A stretch of DNA of 64,000 nucleotides from Phoronis australis (taxonomy: Eukaryota > Phoronida > Phoronidae), in NCBI GenBank assembly GCA_002633005.1, contig NMRA01000122.1:728518-792517 (forward strand). Direction: 5' to 3'. Position numbers and translations under genes: made by a program. Positions within the stretch are counted from its first letter, which is position 1. Every line of letters begins with the position of its first letter. This document shows, piece by piece, positions 31,101 through 46,100 of this stretch. The notes under the pieces are model-generated. The model saw nothing but the letters and a program-made list of their open reading frames with translations, was not told where the DNA came from and did no database searches.

Positions 31101-34100
31101 CGACACCTTTTATCAAATAAATCAGGGCCAGATAATGTCCAAACAGGTGTATTAATTGTATCAACCTTCAAGCACCCCACCTGTGTTACTTGGTCTCGGC
31201 ACAGCTCATTGTTCAACTTGGCTACAACATCACTGTGTATGGAAATAGCTTCCTGAAAGTATGAAATAATCTAAGTTGATCACTCTCTGACTACAAAGAG
31301 TAGGCGTGCCAAGATTATAAACACAGGGTGTGCTTCTCAAAACATGTTAGCCAAAGTGACAAACAATTGGAAATAAAACTCAGCACTGTTGGATTGGTTG
31401 TAAATCACTGTGTAGTAAAACGATTAACCTAATCAACATGATAGCAATAACTAGACATAAGATCTTTAGAAAAAAATTGAGAAAGAAAACTATAATGTTC
31501 TGTAGGTTATAATAAAATGAAAAAAGCACACATTTATCTTTAAAATAGTTATTTCAAGACCACACACCCGTTTTTCCAAAGTTTCACTGAAATATTTGGA
31601 CAGCTGCCAATTACAACAATATTTTACAAACCTCCGCTGTATAATTGCCGTGTATAAATCCTTCAACATAACAATTCCTTCTGTACTCTGACACAAAGTT
31701 GGCAAGTGCATCTATTGTGACATAATGGAGTGCACTGTGCTTCTCAGCACTCGAATGAAACACTTCTAGTGAGACTGAGAATCTGGCCTCTCTGCAAATG
31801 AAAAGATAATTCACATTCATAATCATGCATCCTGGAAGAACATATTTTAGGAAACGAATAACAGCGGAAATGTGTACGAAAAAATAAAAGAAAACAGATT
31901 CAGGGGCTGCTTAGTAAAGATGGTGTGCCAGTAAGACATTTATATCTACCATGACATAGGATTTTGACAACACAATTTACCTGCTATGCCATTTGATAAA
32001 ATAGATGAAAAAATTCATCACATACTGCAACTTGTAGTGGAAGCCAAAATATGGATATTTGATCTATATCACGTCAAGCTTAACGAAACTTTGAATGATC
32101 ACTCAATAAATATACATGATGTGATAACACGTGACACTCACTTGGATAGATGGTCTGCCTTGATCATTCTGTTAAAGTAACTACGGATCAACTGCTGCTT
32201 GACAATCATAAACATGTCCTCGTCAATGGTGAAATCAACAATGTGATTCACAATCGTCTCGAATAATTTCTGCAAGACACAACATTCAACAATTGAATGA
32301 AATCAAACCAACATTGTCTTGTGCAAAAGCTGTCAAAAAGATGATGAGGAATGATAAGATGGGAATTCAAACGTGTTTAGAATAAAAGTCTTGATTATTC
32401 ATCAACATACTACTTTATGCTAGGAAACTAAAATTAAAATGACCTCATTTTTTACTTAGAGTTCTGCCCAAATAAATGTTTTTCATTCCAACGAGGAGGT
32501 AATAAATGTGGATATTGGTAAATAAATTATAAAGTAAGAGGAAAAGACGTCAACTTGTAACAATGTATACAATATGTCTGTTCATCATATATTAGTAACA
32601 ATATGTCTTGCACAAACTGCACTTAAAAACAAGGACTTACACTAATACATAATGCCTTAAAATCATTCGTTTTTATGAAAAAAGAGAAACTTCTAACAAA
32701 ACATCTATCACTTATACTGCCCTTTGACTCTCAAGGAACAATTTGTGCAAAAGACCTACACCAACTGACCCCAAAACATTAAGAAAAAAACCTCTTTGAT
32801 TATATGTGCCCTCTGTCATCCACTGTGAAGCAGAAGAGTCATGTAGTCACCCTATTGCTAATACCTGATCAGACCTCACTGACCAAGTAAACATGGGAAA
32901 TATCCCCAACTTCAACAAAACTTATTGACGAAATTGTATAAGCACATTGCTAATGCTGCTCAGACTTTCACACTACTGTTTGATGGTAGCAGCACATAAA
33001 CTGTGATTAAAATGAATTAAACAAATTTTGATTCTTATTGTAGCCAAAAACATTGACAAAATAAGATTGTGTACTAAACTGAAGTTTTGGCATACCTGTA
33101 GTTTGTGGTTGAAGCCATTCAGACGGATGTCCAGGCCGTCAGGGTATAGCAGCAACTCGTAACTAAAACCAAGAACAGATAGAAGATGTCCAGTCTCACA
33201 TAGTGCCTCATTTACAATCTGCTGTGCACAGTTTTTAAGTCAAATGTTAGTCCTACTCTTCCAAACATGGGTGTCCTCTGGACCCATTTTACACATTTTT
33301 GGAGTCTTTTCAATTTCTTGGGTTCCATGATAACAATAAAGAATTCATAACATTAACATAGAATCACACACAATGAATATTGTATTTGGTGGAAATTTCA
33401 TCAAAGAACAATATGGAAAGATAACCGATGAATAAAACTGATGGTTATTTTTTTAGTTTCATTGCTCAAAACATATCAGGTGACACACAATATGCATCTT
33501 ATTTTAATAGTTTAACAGAATCAAATGGTGTAACAACACCGCCTTGGGTGAAGGCTGTGTATGTTTATAATGAAAAACAAATTCACAACAATGCTGTTAC
33601 TCAAGATTTAATACAAACTCTTTTACTACACATTGTCTCAAGCATGAACCTAATACCAGTATCAAATGCAGGTTTAAGAGAATTATACTAGATTTTTTTT
33701 TTTTAATAATTGCAGGCGTGTATCAGACGTGCACAGGCCTCACATGTGGGCCCATTGCACTGATCACCTGGAAATATTTTTATTCTTTATTGATATATGG
33801 TTAAAACCGAGCTGAGGAGCTAGAAACCTGGCTCAAGGGTTTAGCAGTGTGACATGGTGGGACTTGAACCCACAACCTCGAGTAAAGAAAGCAGGCACTT
33901 ATCAACCAGGCCACACTGCCTCGAAAAAAATGGTATGGTGTCGTTTCCATCACAGCTGATGAAAAAAACACGAGACAGACAACTGAAAGACAGCTTTTTA
34001 TTGCTTGTATCATTGTTTGAAATCCATACTTGCAGGACTTTCCTGAGAAAGTTTCATCATAAAGCAGAGATACATTAAAAAATGTTTGTCCATNGCCCAT

Positions 34101-37100
34101 TGCACTGATCACCTGGAAATATTTTTATTCTTTATTGATATATGGTTAAAACCAAGCTAAGGAGCTAGAAACCTGGCTCAAGGGTTTAGCAGTGTGACAT
34201 GGTGGGACTTGAATCCACGACCTCGAGTAAAGAAAGCGGGCACTTATCAACCAGGCCACACTGCCTCGAAAAAAATGGTATGGTGTCGTTTCCATCACAG
34301 CTGATGAAAAAAAAACACGAGACAGACAACTGAAAGACAGCTTTTTATTGCTTGTATCATTGTTTGAAATCCATACTTGCAGGACTTTCCTGAGAAAGTT
34401 TCATCATAAAGCAGAGATACATTAAAAAATGTTTGTCCATTACATCTGATCAATAGTCCAGTAAATCTGATCACTAACCTGTTACATATGATCATTAGTC
34501 CAGGGCATTTGACCAGAGACTAAACAGGATATAGTTGCAACACAGCACACAAGCTTTGCTTCAACATCGATACTCACTTAAGCTGAGCAACGTCCGCTGC
34601 ATACGCAACCTCAGACAAGTTATGCGTCAACAACCTCTCAAACAGTTCAAACATGGCCTGGCTGTAAGAAAAGCATTATTTTACTGCCATGTGTTATAAC
34701 TGAATGAACTCCTGGACTGCACACTGTTTGTTACTAGCTAAATAGTTTGGAATAACACAATAACTGAGCATGACAACTACACAGTTACCTTTACTGAAAT
34801 TATAGATCTCGGTTAGTTTAGAATGTTTGCTTGATAATTACTGTTCCCCTGTAACTACTCTTCACACGTCCAATAGAAAGTGATGCAAACAGACTACATC
34901 TGAATTCTGCATTCACTTGCATTGACTTAACACAATGTCCTAGTAAGTATTGAACACAGTCTTAGTCAGTCATTGCCACTTAAGTATTGAGCATGGATGC
35001 TGAACCAAGACTGGTCCTTTTGACGACTGTTTAAGTCTGAAGTTTCTATTGTTTCATAAATAAACACCCAGGGACCAGCAACTAATGGAGAAAAGTATAT
35101 CTCCAGGATCATCAGGCATCTGTCATAAATTGATTTTACTTCAAAAGTAACAAAAACAAGAGCAACGCAGAGCGTTGAAATGCGTCCACAATTGCACCGT
35201 ATACGGTATACTTCTAGGGTTGTTTATTGGTACCATAAAGTGGCCAGTAGAGGGCATAGATGTAGTATGTTGTACTTTGCAAAATGAAAAGGCAAGGTCA
35301 TTGTCTCCTCAATATGCTAGGGGCAAAATGTGAGTGATCTTCATAATATAAGCACATCCTATACATCAGTTGCTTAACGCACCACAAAAACATAGAATTA
35401 AAAACAAATTTACCACCATAAATTTAGTAAAGATCCTGCAAACGGTTTGGGAGATACAGCCATGGGCGCAAAAAAAACTGCCACTAGGAGGCGCCATAGT
35501 AATCAAAGTCATGGGAAATTCAGCGTCAATCGTCCTCTTCATAGTAAGAACATACATGCCCAATTTTCACAATCATACTTAGAGCGGTTTGGTTGATAGA
35601 GGGGTGGACGCCAAAAAACAGACTCAAAAACAGTAAAAATGGCTGCTGCCTGTCGCAAACTAGGTCGAATCCATCCGAAAATGGCAGGATAGCATCATCG
35701 CACTAATAGGTGCCTACATACCAAATTTCATGAAAATCCGTTAAGGACTTTTGAAGATACAAAGGTAAACGTAAAAAAATAAAATTGCCACTAGGGGGCA
35801 CACTGGTAGTCGGATCCGTCCAAAAGTCGTCATCCTCTGTTGTTAACATCATATAAATACACTTATTAAATTTCGTAAAGATCCTGCGAACGGTTTAGGA
35901 GATACAGCCATAGGCGCAAAAAACAAAACTGCCACTAGGAGGTGCCACAGTAGTCAAAGTCATCGGAAAATCATCGTCAACCGTCCTCTACATAGTAAGC
36001 ATATACATGCCAATTTTCACAATCATCCTTTGAGCGGTTTGGTTGATAGAGAGGTGGAGGCAAAAATACAGACTCAAAAACAGTAAAAATGGCCACTAGG
36101 TGGCGCAAACTATGTCGAATCCATCTGAAAACGGGAGGATAGCGTCATCTCACTAATAGGTGCCTACATACCAAATTTCATAAAAATCCGTTCAGGACTT
36201 TTGAAGATACAAAGGTAAGCGTAAAAAACTAAAATTGCCACTAGGGGGCACACCGGTAGTCGCATCCGTCCGAAAGTTCGCACATGCCGTCCCATTCATG
36301 AATGGAACATATGTGCCAAATTTCATGAACGTATGTCAAAGGGTTTTGGAGATAGAGCAGTGGACGCCGGACGGACGCCGCCCGTACGGATGGACGGACG
36401 GAGATGACGGCATAATGCGTCCACATATAAATATGTGGGCGCATAAAAATGGTTGCTTCCCATTTTTAGCAAGACGAATAGTTGACGCCATACAAGTTTA
36501 AAGACACCGTCAATGCAAATCACACTTAAATGACAATCATGAGAAATAAGTGCTATTTTGAGAGACTTTAAGGGACATTATTATTTTTGTGGTTAAGTTG
36601 AAAAATGCAATTTTAGGGATTAATGTTGAATGAAATGGACTTTTCGACATTATTAGCTTTGATCAGAGCTATAAAACAACAAAATTCATCGTTTTTGTAA
36701 TTTTATCACAAATCACAATTCTTGTCGTTGTCATCCAGAGATTTGCTAAAGCCTTTACCATCAAGAACACTCAAAATACTGTGCTGTTAAGCGTGTGGGA
36801 TTTGGCTCAGCAGCAGACCAATCCGCTGCTATTGCGGAGTTAGTGGGCTGAATTCAGTGCTTCCACTAATTTCTGTAAAATTACTTTTCTCACCAAGATT
36901 GTCCCTTAAACTAGTACACTGAGGTAAAACAATACTAAACACTCACCTTTCTGCTGTCTTCTTCACCAGAGGTGACTTGAGGATGAAATATAAATAGGCT
37001 AAAAAGTAAATAAAATAATGCACTTTTAAACGTAAGGGCTTACTGAAGCATTTTAAGCGTTAAGAAAATGTGGTTGTTAACAGAAATGAATAGTGTAATG

Positions 37101-40100
37101 AGTAAGGTTGTCAAAGAAATGTTATACAAAATGGAAATGGAAATTGGGTACACTACTCGGACAATAATTTTCCCACAACAGTTGAAAATAACAGCACCAA
37201 ACAAACAAAACCCCTGTGCCCAGGACAACACCACAATTGGTATGCTTCTAGGGATATTATAGTCCCAAACAAATACTAGGTGGCAGAGAATATGAGTCGA
37301 ACCTGTCTGTAAGTGCAAAGGTGTCATCGTCTTCCTCACTGAAACCTGTTTGCAAAATATGTGAATCCAATCAAGAACTGGGACGACACAGAGGAAAATG
37401 CAAAAATGGAATTGCCACTAGGAGGCACAACAGTAGACGGATTCATGTGAAAGAAGTAGTCATCTGTTGGTCTTGTCATATTTCACAAACATCCAAGAAG
37501 GGGTTTAAAAGATACAACTTACTGTGGATGCAAAACATGCTACTAAAAGGCACAACACTAGTCGCACCCACCCAAAAATCAATGTCAGCCATGTTTTTGT
37601 CAGCAGGAAAACAACTGCCAATTTTTTGTAAAAGACTAAAATTGCAACTAAGGAGTACCACAGTGATTAGATCCATCCAAAAATCAGTACACAGCTTCTT
37701 GGCAGGAACAAATCTGCCAACTTCCACAAAGATCCGAGAGCAATTTGGCAGATAGTAGTGGATGCCTAAAACCAGACTCAAAAATAATAAACTTGGCCAA
37801 TGAGTGGGGCAAAATATGTCAAATCTATCCGAAAATGTGAACGCATTGTCCCTCCTTAATAGACACCTATTAACCAAATTTGATGAAAAACAATCAAGGA
37901 ACTCTGAAGATACAGAGGAAAATGCAAAAAACCCTAAAATTTCCACTAAGGGTCACAGCGGTAGTCTTGTCAGTTGAAACACATCACCATCTGTCATTAG
38001 CTTCAATTATAGGAACAAATCTGCCAAATCACAATAATATCCTGCAAGGGGTTTGTGAAATACAAAATTTGTACAGTGGACGCCAGACACCCAGACAGAT
38101 GAAGGCAATACCCACCCATATAATAAATCAAGAGCGCATAATAAGCACCAGAAGAATGCCATCTACCAACAACATTGTATAATAATTCTAAACTTATCAT
38201 ATTTGGAAGTTTCATAAATTTGGCTAAGAGACCCCTTAAACAAAACAGTGACACAACACAGCACATGAGCAAAATGATAACAGAATTATATGGTTTACCT
38301 TTTGGTACTTTGAACTTTGTGTCAGCCTTGAACCAAAGCCTGTTTGTTTCACAGTCCACTAACTTCACAGGTGCCTGTCAATAACACATCACATTAAGTG
38401 TTGCACTTCAATATGATTTTTAAAACTACAAAATCTCCATGACCATGCGGCAGACACTATGGCTCAGGAACACAAGCAGTTACTGCACAGTAGTTTTGAA
38501 AAGTCAGCGAAATCTATTTTCAAGGCTTTTTTAGTGAATTTATAGCTAACCATTTAGTGTTAATTTTAATCTGGTTTCACTCTGGGCTTTTGCTATAACT
38601 CCAAGAAAGCTGGCAGAATTTGAACAAATTACATCTACTTTTTGAAAACTACAGTAGGACGGTATGGTAGCCTTGGTGCAGCTTTGTGCCGACGTGGGTA
38701 AAAAACTGGCTACATAAAATTTGACACAAAATTATTGTCATCAGAAACTACACTCTGCATTGAGTAAACTAAATTATTTAGCGGTGTTAAAAAATAGGTG
38801 TTCTACCGTTATTCTGCAGCTAAATTTGTGAAGCCACCTTATGTGTCGGCTTTTAGTGCCATGAAATATAACATCACCTATTGGCTAGTTTCATTTTTCG
38901 CCGATTCTTCAAACAACAATTCTTATTCCATGAGGTTGGGTACATGTCACACCAAATCATAGGAAATGTCTTTTCGTTACAAGTTTTTAGTAATTCAATG
39001 CTTGCCCAGCACACCAAATTCTCTGGAGCTTAACACACAGTGGTTCCTAGCTGTATTTTGACGATAATCTTTATACAGCTAGCTGGCTAACTATCAATAT
39101 GGCTGCTTGTAAAACTTACAGTAACTGAGACACCTTCAGGGCTATCTGGCATTGTATACAGCTTTAGAGTGAAGTCTGTAGCGATGTACTCATTAGTTTC
39201 TGGGAGATGGAAGTGATCACAAGGAGGCAAATCTGAAACAATGGTAAAAGGACGTTGGCAATGCACAGCAGTGGATGACTCACAGAACTGTAAGAAGTGA
39301 CGCTATGGACTAAGAATGATTCTTTAAAGAAACGTTACAAGAAGCCAAGCCAAAAGCACTCACTACAATATACTGTTCTTGAATATGCTGTTATAAATCA
39401 GTGTTCCTCATTGTTATTAGAACTTTCTGGTTATTCAATGGTTCAGTCTCTCACTAGGCTGCACAGATTGTGCAAACTACAGGCTCGAGTCCTGGTGGCG
39501 GCATAAATTGAGACAATTAGATAGCATAATTTGCATGACAGGTGGCCTACATGGTAAAGCCTCCAACAACTCTCAGAGAGCCAGTTGCTAACTTCAGTTT
39601 CAGTAGCACCACCACACAAAAGTATCTCAACTCCTCCAGGACAGTACGCTAGTCCATTGCAGGATACTTAACAGCTATGGCTGGTATTCGTGTTATGCAA
39701 CTGAGTCAACTTCAGCAATTACTGTTTCTATACTCAAAAGTGCCTTGCTCAAGGACTAAAATACATCACTTCAGCAGCCTAGAATTAAAACTGGTGGCCT
39801 AGTGAACAAATAATGTTTTCTCTCTCTACTAACAGCAAAATCTCATCAATTCCAGACAAAAATAATAACCGAAGTTGACTTGTCTTCTGCATCATTTCTC
39901 CAGAGCATATAACACTGTTGTGAACTGCCTAATTGAATATATGGTATATAGCTGGAAAAAAGCACTTATATGGTGCTACCTATTAATTATGAAACAAATG
40001 TCTAGATAAAATTTAATTTGTCCACCCTAATGTGCCCACAATTGGTGAGACTTTTATTGTATATCACTCTAATCTGAACCCTGTTGAGGATTATATTTAT

Positions 40101-43100
40101 CCAGCATTTGTTCCTTTAAAGATGTATTTGCATGTTGCTAACTATGTTAATGTATAGCGGGAACTAAACAATAATCAAGTAATCTACACTAAACAAAGTG
40201 CAGTTGTATTCAATGACAATGTGAAAGCAACAGGTNAATACAATAGAACCTCATGGATTGAACATAAAAACTTAAAATATGTCATTGAATTCTTTACGCA
40301 AAAATGTATAATTTTCATTACACCATATCTTATATGTCAATTGTCATTTCGTGTTTGATTTTACTTTATTTCTGTTTTTGTTGATAAAGGAAGTTGTTAC
40401 CTCCGAAAATTTCAAATTTCAGTTGATCCATTCTTGTTGTTTTATTTACCGATTTATATTCTACTATCAACAAACACAAACCTGTCACATTTGATATACA
40501 CAACTTCCAAGTTTTCACCCCGACTACTTGTTGCTAAGTCCACATTACGGCATCCGAGATTTCAACGGTAAAGCACAATCTAGTAATATGAAGCAAAAGT
40601 GCGTCATATTACGAAAAAAATGCGTGATGTGACGCATTTTTGCGTGACATGACGCACATTTGCGTGATGTTACGCATCTTTGCGTTACGTTACGCATGTT
40701 TGCGTTATATCACGCACGCAAATTTGCGTTACCGTTACACACAAATTTTTAATTGCCAATTACCAAAATCTCGTTTATTTGTTTTTCAAAGCAAAGACAG
40801 GAATGTGTTTAGAAAGTGATAGTCTTTCGTACCAAGTCATTTTTGTTGAAAATAGGTGGATATTTTTCATTTGTGTCATGTTACATTCCAGTTCGGGACA
40901 AAATGAGATTTTCCCTATTTAAATAAGATCGACTTATTCTTAGTTGAGTTCTGTAACTAATCAAAAGACCCCAAAACGTACCTTTCCAAGATTCCAACCA
41001 TTTTGGCTCTATATCTGAAAAATAATAATTACAAATTGTATTTAGAACAATTTAAAAAAATAATATTAAAAGAAACCAACTAAGGAACAATTCATAATTA
41101 TCATACACTTTAGGGAGAAATAGGGTTGCAGCTTGATGCTTGTGTATGGTTTGGACTTCATATTGGACACTGACTTGTTAAAAAAGTCAGTGCCTCACTG
41201 GCAAGTAGTAAAAAGTTTTCTAAGTTCAAAACGTGTTATTACAGGAATATCGTACTGCAAATAAGTATTTTTAATCGATTCCAGTTGTGAAGGTTTTGTC
41301 GACATTCTCAATCAACTTGGACAGACTGCAGCACCTGTAGTATTTATTCAAGCATACATACACTTGAGATGAAGTAAAGTAGCAGAGATTGGCCTGAGGG
41401 ACAGGACAAGTGATAACAACAATCAATGAGTTCAGTCTACAAAACTGTCAATCTGAGCTGATTTCAATGCTACCATTGCATCCTGATATCAAAAATCTGT
41501 TGACTGTTTGTGTTATAAGGAAGTGGCGGAAATAAGACCTAAAATATTGTTGAATTGTTGGAAGGTCTTAGCACTACCAAGGTACCAGAGGGGCTGTGCA
41601 TTACTGCACGTAACAGTTAAAAGTTTCCTGCTTTGCCAGAATCATGAAACCCTTGAAACATTTTTCAGGGCAGGTACAAGAACTGGTGCAAATGTCCAAA
41701 ACCAAAGAACTCTAACTAGAACTTCACCCCTTTCCACGAATTTCTAGGTTTCTGATTTGACAGCTTTTCCCCAAAATGCTCTAAAATGATATCCTTTTTC
41801 AACAATTTTCATCCTGCATGCATTTCCTACATGAGCCAACTTATAGGTGCGGGGTGCCTCCTAGTGGGCACCAGGGTAGGATCAGGGTAGAATATGAAAA
41901 TTGGAATCCTTTTCAATTAGGACGTTGTTCTTTCCGTGTTTTTTAATGTTCACACTCAGACAAATCTTCATTTCTGACATCCACCAGTCAGTGACTATAC
42001 AGCCCGATATCCATGGGAAACCTAAGAAATGTGACACCTGCCTTTTGTGAGTTTTCATAGCATTTACAACCACGTACACAGGTAGAAACCATGTCATCAA
42101 TACTTTGTCTGATATATACAAATGCTGTGTTCTCCGTTTTGCAATGATTAAGTTAATCCTGCTTTGATACATGAAGTTGCTACCATCTACGGCATGTGTC
42201 ACACTTGACATTTGGCAATGACTGGTTTGTCAATGTGTCTTATCTCCGGTAAACAGAAATTAGCATTTCATTTAGCAGATGGATACTCCTTCACAAGACA
42301 TTAATGGTAAAATGCTCATTAGGGAGCTAAGTACACAGGTTTTACCTTTTTGAACTTCACAAAACAACCCAAAAATGAAGTTTTTTAAATTCTGCTAATA
42401 ATTCACACCCACCACAAACTGTGTACTTGGTTCCAAACCAGGGTTCAGTCATGGTACAGAGAGATTCATCCTTAAATGATGTTGACAGCAGCATTATGTT
42501 GGCTCTCTCTGGGGACAGCTGGTCTTGACAAAACGAAATCACCTGTAATCACCGTCTATGTTATTAAAGCAATTTTAACGAGGCATAAAAGACGTGACAA
42601 TGATGGTCAAGCTGGAAACTATTACAAAATTAATAAATATTTAAGAAATTAACACTCGCAATGGACTAAATAATTACAGGTCCTTTATCAGTGTGTAAAA
42701 AAATAATTATTAATAAACAAGTGATAGTACAGAGGTTACAGAAGAATTGATTGAACATAAAATATATCAAATATTTTAATTAGTATCGACTTTGTGTGTA
42801 CAGCAGATGAAAGCCAAATGAATTTCTTTTGTAAAGTCCTGTGGACATTTATTATTTTTACAAAAAATAAGTAGCATGAAACTGGAACAAAATGGTAATT
42901 TGTTAAAAAACTGTAACAGCTCTTTTGAGATTTCGTCTTGAATATTCATATCAAACAGAATTTGGTTACATTGCTAAGAATGTGTCTTTCTTTTTAATTA
43001 ATTTTAATAAAAAACACTTAACTCAATGAGTGGCAGATTAGTCAGTTAAAAGTAAAAAAATCACACTTCACGTTTTTTTACTTTCAGATATTGTATATTT

Positions 43101-46100
43101 TTACTGAGCTAAATTTTATAGTTTAGTAGATATTTGTCTGAATAAACATTTGCCAATGAGGTCCTACATAGCCTACAAATCCCTTATCTAATGGCCATAG
43201 TCAAGCACCAGACTACGTACTATCATCAGCCGTGTGATGAACTTTGACCTTTACCAAAAGGTCATGGTCTAGCCACATGTAATCTGTCATCACAAGAGTA
43301 AAACATCCTAATATCTCAAAGAGCCATAGTCCACATATTCATTTAGAACATCTCAACTCGTGCACAGTTTTGACCTTGAACTCAAGGGTCAAGGACAAGC
43401 AGCACATCGCTTTTTATCACTAGAGTACACATTTGATCACCTCATGATGACCTTTGATTTCTTTCCTAAGGTCACAGCAGAACAGCAGCTCGTTTTCCAT
43501 CATTGGATTACATATCATGATCTCATAACGACCTTTAACCTCTTACCTTGGGGTCATAGTCAAGCAGCAGTTCATCTCCCATCAGATAGTGCTGCGGTGG
43601 ATACAGCTGCATATTCTCACACAATTTTTGGACATAGTCACTCGCAGATGACTGGAACAGATTTTGAGAGAATTTTGTTGCATAACAAGAGTTTTGTTTT
43701 AATCTTTTTATGATGTCAGTTTAACCAGATTGTTCCTGTATGGTAATCCTTGTACTATTTAATATGTAAATAATGAATTTAGAACAAAAGCAACGCAGAC
43801 CTTTGATAAGCGCCCACCACGTGCATCCCAAATGGTAAAATTAAACGAGGTAATCATTTATCCAAATATTTCTACAGTCGTCACATCCATCCAAACATCA
43901 ACATTTGCTGTGCTCTCCTTATCAAGAACACAAAGGACAAACTTCACAAAGAACTTAATATTATAATAATAGATATCTAGGCAGATACAATGACGGTTTG
44001 CCATAGTAGTCAGATCCAACCCAGTCAAGTTAACTACTGTCCCTGTAAAGTCATTGCTTCATAGTCAATCATTTTCTCCATCAGCTCAGTTTTAAATTGT
44101 TCCTATTACGTCTAATAATCTTGAAAGTAGCCCATTTCTGTAAAAATGTAGGTATAGACAGGGGGCAGAAATGTTTTCGTACTTATATTCATTAGGTCAC
44201 GTGATGTGACCAAAAAGATCAGGGATTGAATGGGATAAACTGCTTGCAACATATTCCACTTCTCACTGAAAAAGATATATTTATACATATAGACAAAGTA
44301 GTAGTGAATCTGTTGTTGTTAGTTTGTGAGCATTAACATACTTGTTCCTTCCATCTGAACTCATTATCTTCTATAGTTTGAATCTCCTTAAATACACGTT
44401 CACATGGGCCAGTTCTCCTCAACATGTCCAAATATTGGAACATGGCTGTTAGCACCTGAAAAGACAAGGAATTGCTTCAGATGAAATATGTTTATGGAAA
44501 ATCTTACAAAAAAGCAAGGGAAGCCACAGAATTTTATGCATAGAATACACAGATAACATGAACCAACTATTGCTCATTAGATCATTATGTATAACAGTTG
44601 CAATATGATAGCAAAATGACAAACTTATGACAATGAAATTTGCAAACTTAGCAAAACAAATTTCTTCCCTAGATCTCCTAATCGACTACTTTAAGTAATC
44701 TTGCAAGGAATTTTAAATTCTTAACTGTTGTGAAGTCAGGATCTTACCTCATAAACTCGTTGAAACCCTTTGTCTGACAGTTTCACAGTGACCGTGAAGA
44801 AACTACAGGTTTGATTATACTCAAAGCCTTGCTCACCGTTTCCACTAGATATGGACAATGCCCAATACCTAGAAAATATAAACAAATTAAAACATAATGT
44901 CAACAGAACAGCAACACTTCATTTAATGTGACAACTGTGCATGGATTGTCGCTTGGAATACAGAGGATTTAAAGTTGTTCTCAGAGACAATCACCAACTG
45001 TTATTTGACTAGCCCTAATGACAAAATACATTAAGCACACTAGATGCACAGACATTCCCAGTCTTCCTCTCATAAGAATGAGATGATATGTGTGGAAATA
45101 TTTGGCTATTTGAGGTGTCTTCAAAATGGACTTACCTAGACTTGAGGTAGGACAACAGAGGTGTCTTCAAATTGGACTTACCTAGACTTGAGGTAGGACA
45201 ACACAGGTGTCTTCAAAATGGACTTACCTAGACTTAAGGTAGGACAACAGAGACCCCTTCCCCTCATGACCCACCAACCAACTGATGTAGTGCAACGGTT
45301 TGGATCTGAAACATTGGTGATAAGCTCATACTTTGAGGCAATATATGATATGCCTCTATATTTACTTAAAGAGTTCTTGGACACAGTTTTTCAAACAGTC
45401 AACCGGCTGGCAAACGATCGACTGCTTTTCACCGTAAAACAATGCCACGCAAATCAGATGCAATCTAGCAATCAAGCTGAGATGCCAACCACATTACAAT
45501 AATAAAACATCTGAACCACTTAGGTCCAGGCAGTGGTGGCTCTCTCTTTTTTTGAAAATATAATTCACGAGATGACATGCAGTACTGTTCAGTACGGTTG
45601 AAGAATTGAAACAATGTGGTTAATAACAAGGTAACTCTTGTTCACAAGTATATTGAACATATAGAATTATCCAATCAATGTCATCACTGTCATCGTTGTA
45701 GCCACCAACATCGTTGTCAAGGTAATCATCAGTATGAACTTTAGTCGGTACTCAGTATTGTACCTGTAGTGTGAGTGGACAGCGGGCAGCACCCAGGTGA
45801 CCTCTACTTCATGTAGGTCCTTGATTGGTACAACCTTGTACAGCTTATTGAAGGACTCCATCTTGAAGGGTTTGGACAAATGATGGAAGGTTTGTTGCTC
45901 CTTACCACTGAATAGTGAAAAAATGAAAAGAGGAACCATCGTACACAAAAATAAAACAAACTAAACATATCAGATGCAAAGAGGAACAACACATTTGGTT
46001 ACACTTGGTATCTGTGCAGTGAAAAGGACTGTCAGTGTCTCTGCTGGTGCACTTGTACATAACATCCTGCTCCTTACAGTCACTATGTCAGACACTTGAA

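Noticed and set aside
37321-37946. Open frames of 144 and 156 codons on opposite strands
   Set aside because: Both lie inside a degraded copy of the modular repeat and resemble no known protein.
39424-39506. Possible tRNA-like sequence ending ggctcgagtcctggtgg
   Set aside because: Only the B-box is convincing. The arms do not form a cloverleaf that I can defend.
40236-40236. Third single n as another false duplication
   Set aside because: I compared both flanks and found no repeated sequence around it, so it is only recorded as a contig join or ambiguous base.
43360-43713. 117-codon plus-strand open frame
   Set aside because: It runs antisense across NRDC exon 12 and its tandem copies. It is a shadow of the exon and repeat.
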